From Ypsolopha sequella (taxonomy: Eukaryota > Arthropoda > Insecta > Lepidoptera > Ypsolophidae): 64,000 nt of DNA. Location of the stretch: positions 2,383,501 through 2,447,500 of the forward strand of contig OW203987.1 in assembly GCA_934047225.1 (NCBI GenBank), given 5' to 3'. Below, piece after piece: positions 42,646 to 54,715 of this stretch. The translations under genes were made by a program, and so were the position numbers. Every line of letters starts with the position of its first letter. Within the stretch, counting starts at the first letter, position 1. The notes beneath the pieces are model-generated. The model was given only the letters and a program-made list of their open reading frames with translations. It was not told where the DNA came from and did not search any database.

Positions 42646-45600
42646 GTACTTTAGATTGTAATACAACACACACACAACAACAAAACACTCAATGTACACG
42701 TTTTCCTTCACGCATCGAACCAATTAGTGAAGAAGATCAACTAGGGCTTGTACATTTGTTCGAAGAAACACTCGATAGATTCCGTAATAGTGATCCGACA
42801 CAAAGACCTTACATACCTAGGCAAAAATCAACAAAAAGGTTAGCAGCATCAACTCAATTTATTAACACCACTATTTTACCAAAACACCTAGATTCAACTC
42901 ATGAATTTACATCACTACATACAATAATATACTGTGCAGCGTTTACAGCATCTACCTATAACGGCGCTAAAATTCGTGATAAAACCATAGTAACCAAGGA
43001 GACTACACAAAGGAAAACACCAGCTTGGCAAAATAGATTGGAAACAAAGATTAATAAACTGAGACAAGACATAGGCCGAATGACACAATACGCGCAAGGA
43101 AACAGAAGTAGAAATTTGACATTACATGTAGAAGAAATAAAAAAAAAACATGGAGTACATGCACAGTATGAAAACAGTAACTCATCAACAGAAGAATATT
43201 TAGACACTCTTAAACAAAAACTCAACGCCGCATCCAATAGACTCAAACGATATAAAAAATGTACTCTTAGAAAGACACAGAATGCACAATTCATCAACAA
43301 TGAGAAACTTTTCTATCGGTCCTTGTCAACAGTTAATGGACAAGAGACTAATCATTCACAAAACGCACCATCACCTGAAAATCTACACAAGTTTTGGTCA
43401 AATATATGGTCAGTCCCTGTTGAGCACAACCAGGACGCTGATTGGATAAATAATCAATCAAATGCCTTAAACCAGATACCAGACATGACTTTTGATACCA
43501 TACCTTTAGATACTTTTCAAAATGTAATCAAAAAGACACACAATTGGAAGGGACCAGGGTCAGATAAAATTCATAATTACTGGTACAAGAAATTAACAAA
43601 CATACATCCACATTTACACAGCTACATTCACCAGTTTATACATTCTCCAGACACATTGCCACACTTTATGACAGATGGAATAACGTACATGATTCCCAAA
43701 GACGACGATACTATGAATCCTGCCAAGTACAGACCAATCACCTGTCTTCAGACATTTTACAAAATACTTACATCATGTATCAACGAAGTAATTAACAAAC
43801 ATTTGGCCGAAAACAATATTCTAGCAGAACAGCAAAAAGGATGCAGGAAATATAGCCAAGGATGCAAAGAGCAGCTAACTATTGATGCAATAGCTATGAA
43901 ACAGGCGCACACAAGGAAACGCAACATCTATACCATGTTTATTGATTATCAAAAAGCTTTCGACTCCGTCCCTCATAGCTGGCTTGTTCAAGTGCTCCGA
44001 ACCTACAAAATTAATAATACAATAGTAGAATTTTTGGAAAAATTTATGTTAAACTGGCAAACTATATTAAAAATAAATAGCAATGATAGAGAAATAATAA
44101 CAGAACCGATAAAAATACAACGGGGAATCTTCCAAGGTGACGCGTTAAGTCCTTTGTGGTTCTGTTTAGCCCTAAACCCACTTTCACACCAACTGAATGA
44201 CACCAATACTGGATTCAAACTTATGAATAACAACACTCACTTTAAACTTACACATCTTATGTATATGGATGACATCAAACTCTATGCTACTAACAAAGAA
44301 GAATTATTTAAACTGGCAGATATAACTGAAGCTTTCTCTAATGATATTAAAATGCAGTTTGGCATAAATAAATGTAAAATAAATTCAATTGAAAAAGGCA
44401 AAATCGTACAAAATAGCTATACGCTAACAACAGGAGACATAATTGAGTCCTTAAATGAAAACTGCACTTATAAATATTTAGGGTTTAACCAAGCAAAAAG
44501 CATTGAACAAAAACAAACCAGAATAGATCTCACAAAAAAGTTTAAAGACAGATTAACAAAGATATTAAAAACCAACTTATGCTCTCGGAACATCGTTAAG
44601 GCTATCAACACCTACGCTATCCCCATCTTAACATACTCATTCGGAATAATTAAGTGGTCGAAGACTGACCTAACCAAATTACAGAGGATGATTAATGTAC
44701 ACTTGACTAATTACAGAAAACACCACCCCAAATCATGCGCACAACGACTAACACTACCGCGGCTAGAAGGAGGAAGAAGAATAATAGATCTACAAAACCT
44801 ACACAACAAACAAATATCGACCCTCAGACAGTATTTTCATACAAAAGCTGAACATTCAGAGCTACACAACTACATAACAAAGATAGATAGAAAACTTACA
44901 CCACTCAACCTTAGCCATCCGAAAAAACATTACCATCCGAAAAAATTGATACTTGGAAACAGAAAGCCCTCCACGGAAGACACCGCAAAGATCTTGAGCA
45001 ACTGCACGTTGATAAAAACTGGTCCAATGCATGGCTTAAGCAAGGCGAGCTCTTTCCGGAGACGGAGGCATTTATGATCGCTATTCAAGACCAGGTCATT
45101 TATACTAGAAATTACAGGAAACATATTATAAAAGAACGCAATCTATCAAATGACTTATGCAGACACTGTAGCAACGCTTCAGAAACTATTCAGCATATTA
45201 CGGGAGCTTGTAAAACTATAGTTCAAACGGACTACAAGCACCGGCATGACCAAGTTGCTTCTATTTTACACCAACACTTTGCATACAAGAATAAATTTAT
45301 AGACCAAAAGACCCCATATTATAAATACAAACCTGAAAAAATTCTCGAAAATAACGTTTTGAAAATATACTGGGACCGCACAATCATAACAGATAAAACA
45401 GTACATTTTAACCGACCGGACATTACCATTCACGACAAACAAAAGAACACAGTTTACTTGATAGATATAGCGATACCCAATACTCACAATCTGCAATCGA
45501 CACACACAGAAAAAATAAGCAAGTACAAAGATCTGGCTATGGAAATTAAAACACAATGGCGTGTAAACACTGTTAAAATAGTCCCTATCGTAATATCAAC

Positions 45601-45832
45601 TACAGGTGTTATTCCTAAAAATCTTGTGACTAGTTTAAATACTTTGGATATCCCGACTCATACAATTTATCTCCTGCAAAAAGCTGTAATTCTGAACACC
45701 TGTCGTATCACAAGAAAATTCCTACAGTCTAACTCATCCCAGAACACATACCTATTCATGTAAACTACTCTGCACTTGGCCTCGGTCCGTGCCACTTTTA
45801 CCTCTTAGAAAAAGAGAGAAATTAAGAATAAA
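42646..45832 (+). mobile_element. Dong/R4-clade LINE in a (TAA)n microsatellite
   Basis: (TAA)n lies at both edges (42628-42645 and 45833-45852). The single ORF has a central RT, a CCHC motif and a C-terminal PD-D restriction-like endonuclease, the R4 arrangement. Dong of Bombyx is known to sit in TAA repeats. Confidence 0.85.
42655..45763 (+). pseudogene. R4/Dong polyprotein (RT and restriction-like endonuclease)
   Basis: The RT shows NWKGPGSDKIHNYWYKKL, KYRPITCLQTFYKILT, EQQKGCRKYSQGCKEQL, FIDYQKAFDSVPHSWL, IFQGDALSPLWFCLAL and the catalytic YMDDIKLYA near 44,260. The zinc motif is CRHCSNASETIQHITGAC (CX2CX8HX4C). The endonuclease shows RPDITIHDKQKNTVYLIDIA, with P-D and a second D, then KYKDLAMEI. 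The frame shifts once near 44,945 (before DTWKQKALHGRHRKDLEQL), so the protein is broken. The reading frame runs in from the TAA tract without a clear Met or N-terminal zinc finger, suggesting 5' truncation. The stop is at 45761-45763. Confidence 0.88.
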
Positions 45833-45852
45833 AATAATAATAATAATAATAA
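45833..45852. repeat. (TAA)n tract at the 3' edge of Dong
   Basis: About six to seven TAA units directly after aaaaa, the expected 3' junction of a Dong-type insertion. Confidence 0.9.
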
Positions 45853-46416
45853 TCTTTATTTCAAACCATTGGTCCATATTTTTAAATTACAGGATAAGAT
45901 TTTAAAAATAAAGCTAAAACTAAAACTAATTACACATGTTCTTCCAACAATTCGTAACATAACTTAACATTAAGGTATGTGTGTGCGCCACAGGTTTTAA
46001 TAAATTTGCCCAGAAAGTCGCAATTGAACGGCTGTAGTCATAAACAGTCCTTACTATTACATTAACTTGTACCCAAATATGTTCAAAGTTTTCAAATACG
46101 ATGATAAATTTTACCCAAGTCGCTCAGACACCGACGCACAGTGTTCGAAATGCTATAATTACGGGCTCATTAAGGCTAAAACAGCTATCTCTTCGATTTT
46201 AATGTAAACATGTAAATTGGCAAGCCAGGTAGTCGGTCACACCAAATTCTGATTTTGGAAAACAATGGCCCACGAATACAACACTAATCACATCGATGAA
46301 TAGGAGCAACGCCCGGACTCAATCAGTCGCGTGCATTCGCAGCTATCAGACGGTCGTGTTTATCAGTGGTTTTCTAGTACTTACCGAAGTGTCAGAATTT
46401 TTTGTTTGGTGTCAAA
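45853..46416. other. Flank right of the TAA locus
   Basis: It starts tctttatttcaaacc, which resembles a LINE 3' end on the minus strand. No RT coding follows. The region from about 46,250 is probably the promoter and 5' UTR of the gene starting at 46417. Confidence 0.3.
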
Positions 46417-47339
46417 ATGACGACTACTTCTTCAGGTATGTATTGACATATTTTTTATTTATATTTGTGGTTTGGCTAATTATAGGGACATTTTTAACAT
46501 AACACACAAATAAATGTCGTTTTTTTTTGCCTTGTTGGTATAACTTAGAGCGCCAAAAAAAAAGTCTTTTTTGTTTCACTCTAATTTTTGTTTAATGATG
46601 TAGTGCACTTATGTACCTTTAAATTAATACCATGCTGTAATTGCGAACATCTGCGAAAGTTAGCTTAATTTATTATTTTGTTCTTAGGTTCAAACCGTGC
46701 GGGATTCAGTCGCCTACAGTTGGTGGAGTTTCTTTGGGAAAATAAACTTGCTTCTCAGGCCAATACTACCAATGCACGAAGACAGATGGTAGAGCTTATC
46801 TGTTCAGCGATACCTGGTGCATCGAAAGAAGAAGTGATGACCAAGGTTTCGTTATTTTCTAACAACTTCTTGACGCGGTATAAGAAAGCTACCCGTAAAA
46901 AGGATTATTTTCTATTCAAGTACGCAGAGTTGCTATCTAAAGACATCCTTATAATATGTCCTGATGTACAACAGCATTGCCCAGATACCACAGAACCAGC
47001 ACCATCCACGTCATCAAACTTATGCTTGCTCGTCGAAAGAAAGAATTTTCTGCAACGAGCTCTTCAACGAAGAAAAGGCGTACAAAGTTATTGTTGACCA
47101 CTCACTCTGCGGAAGAACTTGTACAAGCTACTCAAACGAGCTTCATGAAGAAAGGGAAAAGGAATGTTGCTGCAGTCTTGAAAAAAGTTGTTTTATCTAG
47201 CCCGGGAACCATTAGAACTATCAAAAAAATAAAAAAAATTAAACCTGAGATACGCCCATACACTCCACAAGAAGCGTTCGCCTTATTATTTACTAAACAT
47301 TACTTCATAATTGTTTGCTACAATTTTTTTCACAAATAA
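46417..47339 (+). pseudogene. Two-exon gene of unknown function with a frameshift
   Basis: Exon 1 (46417-46435) reads MTTTSS and ends at donor G|GTATGT. The intron is 46436-46687 with acceptor ttcttag. Exon 2 begins in phase with GSNRAGFSRLQLVEFLWENK, then a helix-rich domain (EEVMTKVSLFSNNFLTRYKK). Near 47,015 one base appears to be missing in tcaaactt: the frame on one side ends STSSN and the better continuation in another frame is LARRKKEFSATSSSTKKRRT, EELVQATQTSF and MKKGKRNVAAVLKKV, with a stop at 47337-47339. Without the shift the first frame stops at 47097. The basic Ser/Lys-rich tail suggests a nucleic-acid binder. I do not recognise the family. Confidence 0.5.
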
Positions 47340-47407
47340 CAAGTTCAATTTTGTATTTTTAACTATCAATGCATCAAAATTTATTGTTTCACTGTTATAC
47401 ATCATTC

Positions 47408-47680
47408 CTATAATGGACCCTTTTTTTCAGCTAATAAGAAATCCCCATTTGCTAACTTAAATTTCAGTTCCAAAATCTTGGTCTTGACGACAACTAACTC
47501 CCCGTCCGTACTAAGCTCCGCCACCAAAATTTCATCAGCGGGGTATTCTTTGCTAAGGCCTTTTATTTGTGTCTTCATTCGCTCCACCGTAGGCGTGGGG
47601 TCCTCTCCACGAATTTCTACCTCGTAAATAAGCTTATCTTTAACGAGCAAGTGATAAACGATGGGACGTTGTATGGCGAA
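47408..47680 (-). pseudogene. N-terminal gag remnant, third copy
   Basis: The frame reads IVYHLLVKDKLIYEVEIRGE, DPTPTVERMKTQI and YPADEILVAEL, the same leader module as the gag at 13275 and the relic at 2833. It ends at 47408 without capsid sequence. The upstream residues up to 47770 are hydrophobic and probably not part of gag. Confidence 0.55.
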
Positions 47681-47851
47681 AATAATTATAGCGAAGAGAG
47701 GATAAAAAGAAATAAAAAACAACGAAATAAATACTGAAGGGAGACTAATGAAAGAGCTTGTAGGATCCAATAAATATAGCAGAAACGGAAAGGATCCAGA
47801 CCGCAGCAGACTAAAGCTAATACATAAGTAGTTTGAAGTAAATAATTATTC

Positions 47852-48230
47852 CATAATAAGACTTCTGTGATCAGAAACCTTTTGAGGATCAGGCTTGTGG
47901 CTCGCAATTTGGGCTTATTGCAGGGTCGATAATAGAATTTGCTTCGAACAAGGGATCCGAAAAATCGAATCGTTTTTTATTTGAGTTATTGCCTGGATAT
48001 AAAGTTGCATGCAATTAAGCAATACTTTGTCGATGTCGGTTTGAGGTGGCGACTTAGGATCGCGTTTTATTTCTTGGGTTCCATAATAAGACTTCTGCGA
48101 TCAGAAACCTTTTGAGGATCAGGCTTATATCTTGTTGCCCGCAATTTGGGCTTATTGCAGGGTCGATAATGGAATTTGCTTCGAACAAGGGATCCGAAAA
48201 TCGAATCGTTTTTTATTTGAGTTATTTTTT
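47852..48230. repeat. Tandem duplication, period about 228 bp
   Basis: ttccataataagacttctg begins units at 47,851 and 48,079. Each unit runs through gatcagaaaccttttgagg, 'ggcttattgcagggtcg' and 'aatcgttttttatttgag'. The second unit ends where the jockey poly(A) begins. Confidence 0.85.
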
Positions 48231-48469
48231 TTTATTTTCTTTAGATTTATTTAGGTCACAGACAGCCACTTATACATTTTACTTAAAATTATTTTAAATT
48301 TAATACAGACAAGGAGGTCCCTAAAATATTAAGAACTATATATAAGTTAATTTACATCTTTGTTCGACATTAATTACGTTTAGGTATTGTGCAGTAAATC
48401 TAAGTAAGAACTATATCAAAACATTATTTTAATTTGAGCTGTAATACTCTAGTAATATTGAGCTTGTTT

Positions 48470-50184
48470 AATTTTTAAAAGAGTTTAAAGGGGTTGCAAA
48501 ACCAGAGGTTGTTTAAAGGGTGTTTAAAGGTTGTTAAGAGATTGTTTAAAGGATGTTTTTGGAGTAGTTAGTTGAACCAAAACTAATATAAAACAATGTA
48601 CCAGAACGTGAGGTTACGCTACGCGAGACTTAAAAGTTTATCTTTCCAAGGAGAGTGGAGGAGTCTACGTGATTATTGACAATTTTAAATAAAAATGTTG
48701 TATCAAAAAAGACCGTCGGCTTTTGAGTGTGGGCAGATTGTGTCGCTTAGAGGAATCTTCATAGTCTATGAAATGGCCACGAGTTCTAAACTCAAGGGCT
48801 TTAATGAATTTTCTTTGCACTCTCTCGATCGCAGCTACATCCACGTTGTAATGTGGACTCCATACAATACTTGCAAATTCCAAGACACTACGGACGTACG
48901 CGAAATATAGTGATTTATAAGATGATGCATTTTAAAAGGTTTACCTAATCGAAGTATCATGCCCAACTGCTTGAAAGCTTTTGTAACAATTAGACCAAGG
49001 TGGTTTTTGAAATTAAACTTTACATCAAGGATAACACCTAAGTCCCTTATGACTTCAACGCGCTTAAGCGAAGAACCGGCTAGGTTATAATCAAAAATAA
49101 TTGGATTACGTTTGCGAGCAAAGGTAATAGAATAACACTTGTCAATATTTAGGAATAAATTATTAAGACGACAAAAGTGATTAAGATAATTTAATTCTTG
49201 CTGGAGTACGTGGCAGTCACGAGATTTTATAACGCTAAAAATTTTAGCATCATCTGCATATAGGAGAAAACAAGACGGGTTCACAAAAGCATCTAAGTCA
49301 TTTATATACAGAGTGAAAAGGAACGGACCCAAGTGAGATCCCTGCGGGACTCCTGAGCTGATAGACCAAAACCGGGATAAGTAGCCTTTAAGAGACAGCC
49401 TGACTTCGATTTTCAATGTATGATTTCATCCAGCGGTAAAGATACCAACTTCAAGAAGCTTCCCAAGAAGAACATTATGTCTAATTTTGTTAAATGTTTT
49501 CGAAAAGTCTGTATAAATGGCATCCACTTGGTAACCATCGGCGAAAAAGTGAGCTGTTGGGTGACAATTTTCTCAAAGATTTTTCCAAAAATGCACAATT
49601 TGGAAATAGGATGATATTTTGTTACATCGTGCTTGTCGCCAGTTTTAAAGATCGGAGTAATAAAAGCCTTTTTCCAAATAGAAGGAAAATGTCCTTCAAC
49701 CAGGGATTTTTCATATATAATGCTTAGTGGTACCGCCAACTCCTTAGCACACGCCTTGATGAAAAATGGATGGATACCATCAGGGCCCGCTCCTTTATAT
49801 ACATCGACAGCTTTAAGGTATTTCAGGACAATGTCAATTGATAAGTCAGCTGAAGAGATGTCAACCGGGGCATGATGAGAAGATTCTGGAGAAGTGGGCT
49901 GGGTATTATTATCACCTGGTTCGAAAACAGAGTGAAAGTAACTAGTAAACATTTCGCTTATCTCGTCACCACTGGTTGAAGAAACTCCTTCGTAGAACAT
50001 GACTTCGGGTACCTCATTACATGACTTTTTTGTTTTAATATAAGTCCAAAAATGCTTTGGGTTACGGATTATTTTATCTTCAGCCAGTGAAATAAAATTA
50101 TCGTAGCACTTTCCTTGAAGTTTCTTTTCTCTTGACCTCAACTACTGGAAGGTGTGGTAATCGCGTGGATTTCTGTGCCTTTTC
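48470..50184 (-). pseudogene. Jockey ORF2: reverse transcriptase segment
   Basis: It reads LRSREKKLQGKCYDNFI, AEDKIIRNPKHFWTYIKTKK, YKGAGPDGIHPFFIKACAKE, KKAFITPIFKTGDKHDVTKY, PISKLCIFGKIFEKIV, then after a frame break near 49,413 GVPQGSHLGPFLFTLYINDL and the catalytic LYADDAKIF near 49,255. Later pieces are VIRDLGVILDVKFNFK, IVWSPHYNVDVAAIERVQRK and, past 48,665, LLGKINFxVSRSVTSRSGTL. Frameshifts near 49,413 and 48,860 and several stops make it dead. The RT palm motifs still match jockey-clade enzymes. Confidence 0.88.
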
Positions 50185-50189
50185 CAAAG

Positions 50190-50649
50190 TGTGCACGACG
50201 AGACACGCGCGCCTCTAGCGGAAAATATGTAAACTACGCGAATTTAGGATATAGTTGCGCGGCGTTACCTAACAGACGCATTTTCACAGATTTTCGCGTT
50301 TTTCAGGAAAATATCACGGACTTTTCATGTAAATAAGTATGTAAATAGCATAGTATTAAGTTTAGGAAAATAAATAAATTAGTCCCGTGTGTTTATTTAC
50401 TCGGATAGCTGCAACATAGTACAGGCATGAATAAGTAGATAAAACAGCTATCCGACTCTGAATGAATAAATAAGCATTAAAATAACTTAGTAAATAGAAA
50501 AGTAAAGCTGAAGATCTGGCACTCTACCTAGTTCCTGGCTGCACTCCTTGGGTCCACAAGCGGTGTTTTTGTTGGCTTTCACAACCCGGCAATCTATTAT
50601 AGTGCAGTACGGCCCGACCCACTGAGCTATCGTGAGGCTGTGCTGCACA
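50190..50649 (+). repeat. 5' LTR of the BEL element
   Basis: Starts tgtgcacgacgagacacg and ends gaggctgtgctgcaca. It is followed by tTGCATGGTCTTTCGAGAG, in which TGGTCTTTCGAGAG is a candidate primer-binding site (tRNA not identified). An internal aaataaataa lies near 50,370. Confidence 0.95.
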
Positions 50650-50768
50650 TTGCATGGTCTTTCGAGAGCCGAATAGAGGGAAAATACCAGCGGAAAAGTC
50701 TACGAAAATGCCGACGACACGGAGCCAGTCCAGCAAGGAAGAGCCGCCGAAGGAAGTGAACACGACTG

Positions 50769-52853
50769 ATGGCAGAGAGAACTACGAGCGAAGGTACCAC
50801 GGCTACCACCAGCACCGAAAATACCAGTTCGAAGGAGAAAACAAACGCCAAGGCCAGCAACGATGTCGAATCTATAAATTCCACGTTGAAACCGAAGCGC
50901 CCACATTCTCGCCGTTCTGAGTCCTCCCGCAAGAAACTCCTCGCGGAGTTGGAGGCAGAAGAGAAGCTGGCAAGGTTGAAGCTAGAAACCGAACTCGCGA
51001 TGATAAATTTGAAGAAAATTCGTGCTCTTCGTGTCGAGGACTCGTCATCGGACGAAGAAGATGCTGAAGAAGAGGAAAAATCAGCACAAGTAGAACAATG
51101 GCTGGAGAAGCATCAGGAAAGCTCTCCACCAATGGAAGAAAATTTGGAGAAGCATCAGGAAAGCTCTCCGCTAATGGAAGAAAACCTGCAGACGCATCAG
51201 GAAAGCTCTGCAAAAGAAAATTCAAGGGATCCAGTAGCATTATCTAAGCATGAAGAAGTACCAGCGAAGCCTGCGCGTCAAGGGCAACAAGGACGAGGAC
51301 AGGGAGCCCAGGGAGAAGAAGCACCTAAGCACTGGGGCAAGGAACAGGAACAGCTCCGGCCTGCGCGTCAGCCACAGAATACAGACATCGCATCTTTGGC
51401 AGCGGCACTTACTCAGGCCGTAAGAATGACTACGAGAGAATCTCCGAGATATCTACAGGAACTGCCTATCTTCAACGGGCAGTGTAGCAGCTGGCTTCAA
51501 TTTCAAGCCGCCTACAGAGAAACTGAAGACTTATTTACGAAGACAGAAAACGTGGCGAGACTACGAAGAAGCATCAAGGGAGCAGTACTAGAAGCTGTCA
51601 ACAGTCTCCTCATCAGCTAGCCGGAGCCTGGGGCTATCATAGAAGCCCTGGAGAGAAGATTTGGGCGTCCGGACGCACTCGCGATGAATGAAATGGAGAA
51701 GATGAAGATGCTTCCGAAATTAGCTGACAATCCACGAGAAGTCTGCATATTCGCCAACCGAGTAGCCAACATTGTCGCTACAATAGAAGCACTGAAGAAG
51801 ATTCACTATCTTTACAATCCAGAGATGGTGAAGTCAATCATCGAGAAATTGACGCCTATTATGAAAAACAAATGGTACGACTACGCAGCGAAAAATAAAG
51901 AAGATGTTCCCGACCTCAAGAGATTAACTACGTTCCTGAACGAAGAGGCCGACAAGTGCGGAGCATACGCACTACCCGAAGACATCGCCGCTCAAGACAG
52001 AGTCATGAAAAGGAATATCGAGCGCACGTTCACCATCAAAGACAGACGCAACGAATAATGTCCTGCGTGCAAACAAGATCACCAGCTGCCCAAATGCAAA
52101 CAGTTTCTCAGCGCCGACGTCAATAAGCGCTGGGAAATAGCAAACAAACACAGCGCCTGCTTCCGTTGCTTGCGTAGCAATCACCGCCGGGGCAACTGCA
52201 GAGCAAAAACCTGTGGGCAGCAAGGATGTCGGATGGCTCATCACCGCCTGCTTCATCACAACAGATCAGCACCAGAACCAGAGCCACCACAGCCACAACC
52301 AGAAGAAGTCGCATCTACCGTCGAGCTCACTAACACCACGAGCGACAGTACGAGAGCACGTCGAGTATACTTGAAGATCGCACCAATCACGCTCACACGT
52401 CTAAATGGCTCCACGATTAACACATATGCCCTGCTTGACGAAGGAAGCACCGTCACTATCATCGACGAAACTATCACCGAGGCACTGGGTATCGACGGAC
52501 CCGCAGCTACAATGTGGATCCAAGGAGTCAGCGGAACAGAGGTCAAACACGAACAGAGCAAGCTGGTCAAGATCAAGATACGAGGCAGACACTCAAGCGA
52601 CGAGTACACTATGCACAACGCACGCACCGTTCGACGACTGAACTTCACCTGCCAATCTGTCAGAGGAAAAGATTTAGAAGATAACACACATCTACGAGGC
52701 CTCGAGGAACAATTAATCTACGAAGAAGCCAGTCCGAAGATCCTCATCGGACAAGACAACTGGGACCTCATAATATCTCTTGAGGTGCGAGCGGGACGAC
52801 GAGATCAACCTGTCGCATCCTACACGCGACTTGGTTGGGTGCTACATGGCTGA
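50769..52853 (+). pseudogene. BEL gag and protease
   Basis: One reading frame with two in-frame stops (TAG 51618-51620 and TAA 52056-52058). It starts MAERTTSEGTTATTSTEN, passes a charged coiled coil (LLAELEAEEKLARLKLETEL), a threefold repeat of about 13 residues (EKHQESSPPMEEN and variants, 51,106-51,222), then the BEL gag core (LPIFNGQCSSWLQFQAAY, LERRFGRPDALA), zinc knuckles CPACKQDHQLPKC and CFRCLRSNHRRGNC, and an aspartic protease (TYALLDEGSTVTIID, then ILIGQDNWDL). In BEL, Asp-Glu-Gly replaces the more usual Asp-Ser/Thr-Gly in several families. The stops rule out a full product. Confidence 0.85.
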
Positions 52854-52874
52854 CGTACACCACAGTGTGAAAAA

Positions 52875-54250
52875 ATGAGATTCTGTGCCTACATCTGGAC
52901 CACAGAAAGGAACGAAGAAAGAAGTCACCAAATACGAGAAGGACGAGGACAGGGAGCTCAGGGAGAAGAAGCACCTGAGCACCGGAACAATGAAGAGGAG
53001 TTCCGGCCTGCACGTCAGACACCGAAAAAGAACGACTTCATCTGCAGCTTCACAACTAAAGAAGAAGCTAAGAAAATCTCCTGCTCGGTCAACGTTGTAA
53101 ATAGTCAAGCCAACTTCGAGCCACGAGAATGGGTGCCGAACAAAAGCACCACAGTACAACACTCGGTAGCCACCAAGTCCCCTATCGGCGGGAGCGAAAA
53201 AGAGAATACACTCAGCCTGCTACGAAATTTAAAAGAAAACAGCATCGGCCTCCGGAATAAAATGCCAGCGAAAATAGTTGAACAAGAATCATGGCGCTAC
53301 GGAACCAAACGAGTTGAACCCTCACCGGCGGAACAACAAGAAAAATGGACAGCGTGTCTCGAAAAACTACGAGTGACTAACACGCTACGCATCCCTCACT
53401 GCTACGACGTAGAGCCGGCGAGCACTAAAACGCTACGAGAAAACGTCACCTACGACGCTACGAGAGCGACACCTGCCGACTTCAGCGAGAATCATCGGTG
53501 GTTTCAGGGCCCCCCATTCCTGAAACAACCAGAAAATGAACAGACAGTCGAGACGAAAATAAAACGAACACGTAGACGCCGAAGAAGAAAGAGACAGATG
53601 CAGCCGCACTCATGCTTGCTCAGTACACATGCACCTAACAAGCATCAAACGCATCAAAAGCATCAAGCATCAAAAATGAATAATACTTGTACGAGCTACG
53701 ACGCGCGTTCTACAATTCGTCGAGATTTGACGTCGGAAAATGCACGTTACAACGGCCGCGAGACGCAAAGAACACGGGAAAACGCTCAGGCAGATGCTAC
53801 GTGGGATATGAACAGAGAAAAAAGGAAAATCCTCGCTGCGACTCTGCGGAAAACTCAGAAAAACGAAACGGAGCGACTTTGGGAGCGAGCGAGACAGGAG
53901 ATCCATGCGAACGAGCGAGACAGACTCTCGCCACTGCGTACCAGCGCTGACGGATTAAGAGTTTCAGCGACTCCTGAAATTAATGAAGAACCGGCGGGAG
54001 CCTCTCCCTGGAGGAAGAAAAGCACCTTCCTACATCCTGCAACCGGCGGGAGCCTCGGAAGACCGACGTGGCACCGAAGACCGACGATTTGGTCGTCATC
54101 CACGACCCAAACATGCCCCGGAGCACATGGCCGCGAGGAAAAGTCACTGGAGACATCGGACACAAAGAGGTACAAGGACACGCTGAAGAGACCCACGAAG
54201 AAGATCGTCGTGCTTCCAGTAGAATCGCAAAGCTGCGACGGCGGGAGAAA
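52875..54250 (+). pseudogene. Deleted BEL pol, still an open 472-codon frame
   Basis: The frame is long but patchy: a block near 52,925-53,030 repeats gag sequence (GRGQGAQGEEAPEHR), then RT-like FEPREWVPNKSTTVQ, RNase H-like SWRYGTKRVEPSPAEQQEKW and LRVTNTLRIPHCYD, RWFQGPPFLKQPENEQ, basic runs and a Glu/Arg-rich region. In another frame at about 54,090-54,150 DLVVIHDPNMPRSTWPRGKV is the integrase tail. Catalytic RT and integrase motifs are missing, so this cannot be functional pol. The frame survives several internal deletions. Confidence 0.7.
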
Positions 54251-54710
54251 TGTGCACGACGAGACACGCGCGCCTCTAGCGGAAAATATGTAAACTACGC
54301 GAATTTAGGATATAGTTGCGCAGCGTTACCTAACAGACGCATTTTCACAGATTTTCGCGTTTTTCAGGAAAATATCACGCACTTTTCATGTAAATAAGTA
54401 TGTAAATAGCATAGTATTAAGTTTAGGAAAATAAATAAATTAGTCCCGTGTGTTTATTTACTCGGATAGCTGCCACATAGTACAGGCATGAATAAGTAGA
54501 TAAAACAGCTATCCGACTCTGAATGAATAAATAAGCATTAAAATAACTTAGTAAATAGAAAAGTAAAGCTGAAGATCTGGCACTCTACCTAGTTCCTGGC
54601 TGCACTCCTTGGGTCCACAAGCGGTGTTTTTGTTGGCTTTCACAACCCGGCAATCTATTATAGTGCAGTACGGCCCGACCCACTGAGCTATCGTGAGGCT
54701 GTGCTGCACA
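54251..54710 (+). repeat. 3' LTR of the BEL element
   Basis: Near-perfect copy of 50190-50649; visible differences include gcgcGgcg/gcgcAgcg, cacGgac/cacGcac and ctgcAaca/ctgcCaca. So few changes imply a recent insertion. Confidence 0.95.
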
Positions 54711-54715
54711 CAAAG

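Larger units (their letters stand above)
50190..54710 (+). mobile_element. BEL/Pao LTR retrotransposon, internally deleted
   Basis: LTRs at 50190-50649 and 54251-54710 (460 bp each, TGTGCACG...CTGCACA) differ at only three or four bases. A 5-bp target duplication CAAAG flanks them (50185-50189, 54711-54715). Gag and protease are recognisable, while pol is reduced to short patches. At 4.5 kb it is well below the 6-8 kb of intact BEL elements. It sits inside the jockey linker. Confidence 0.93.
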
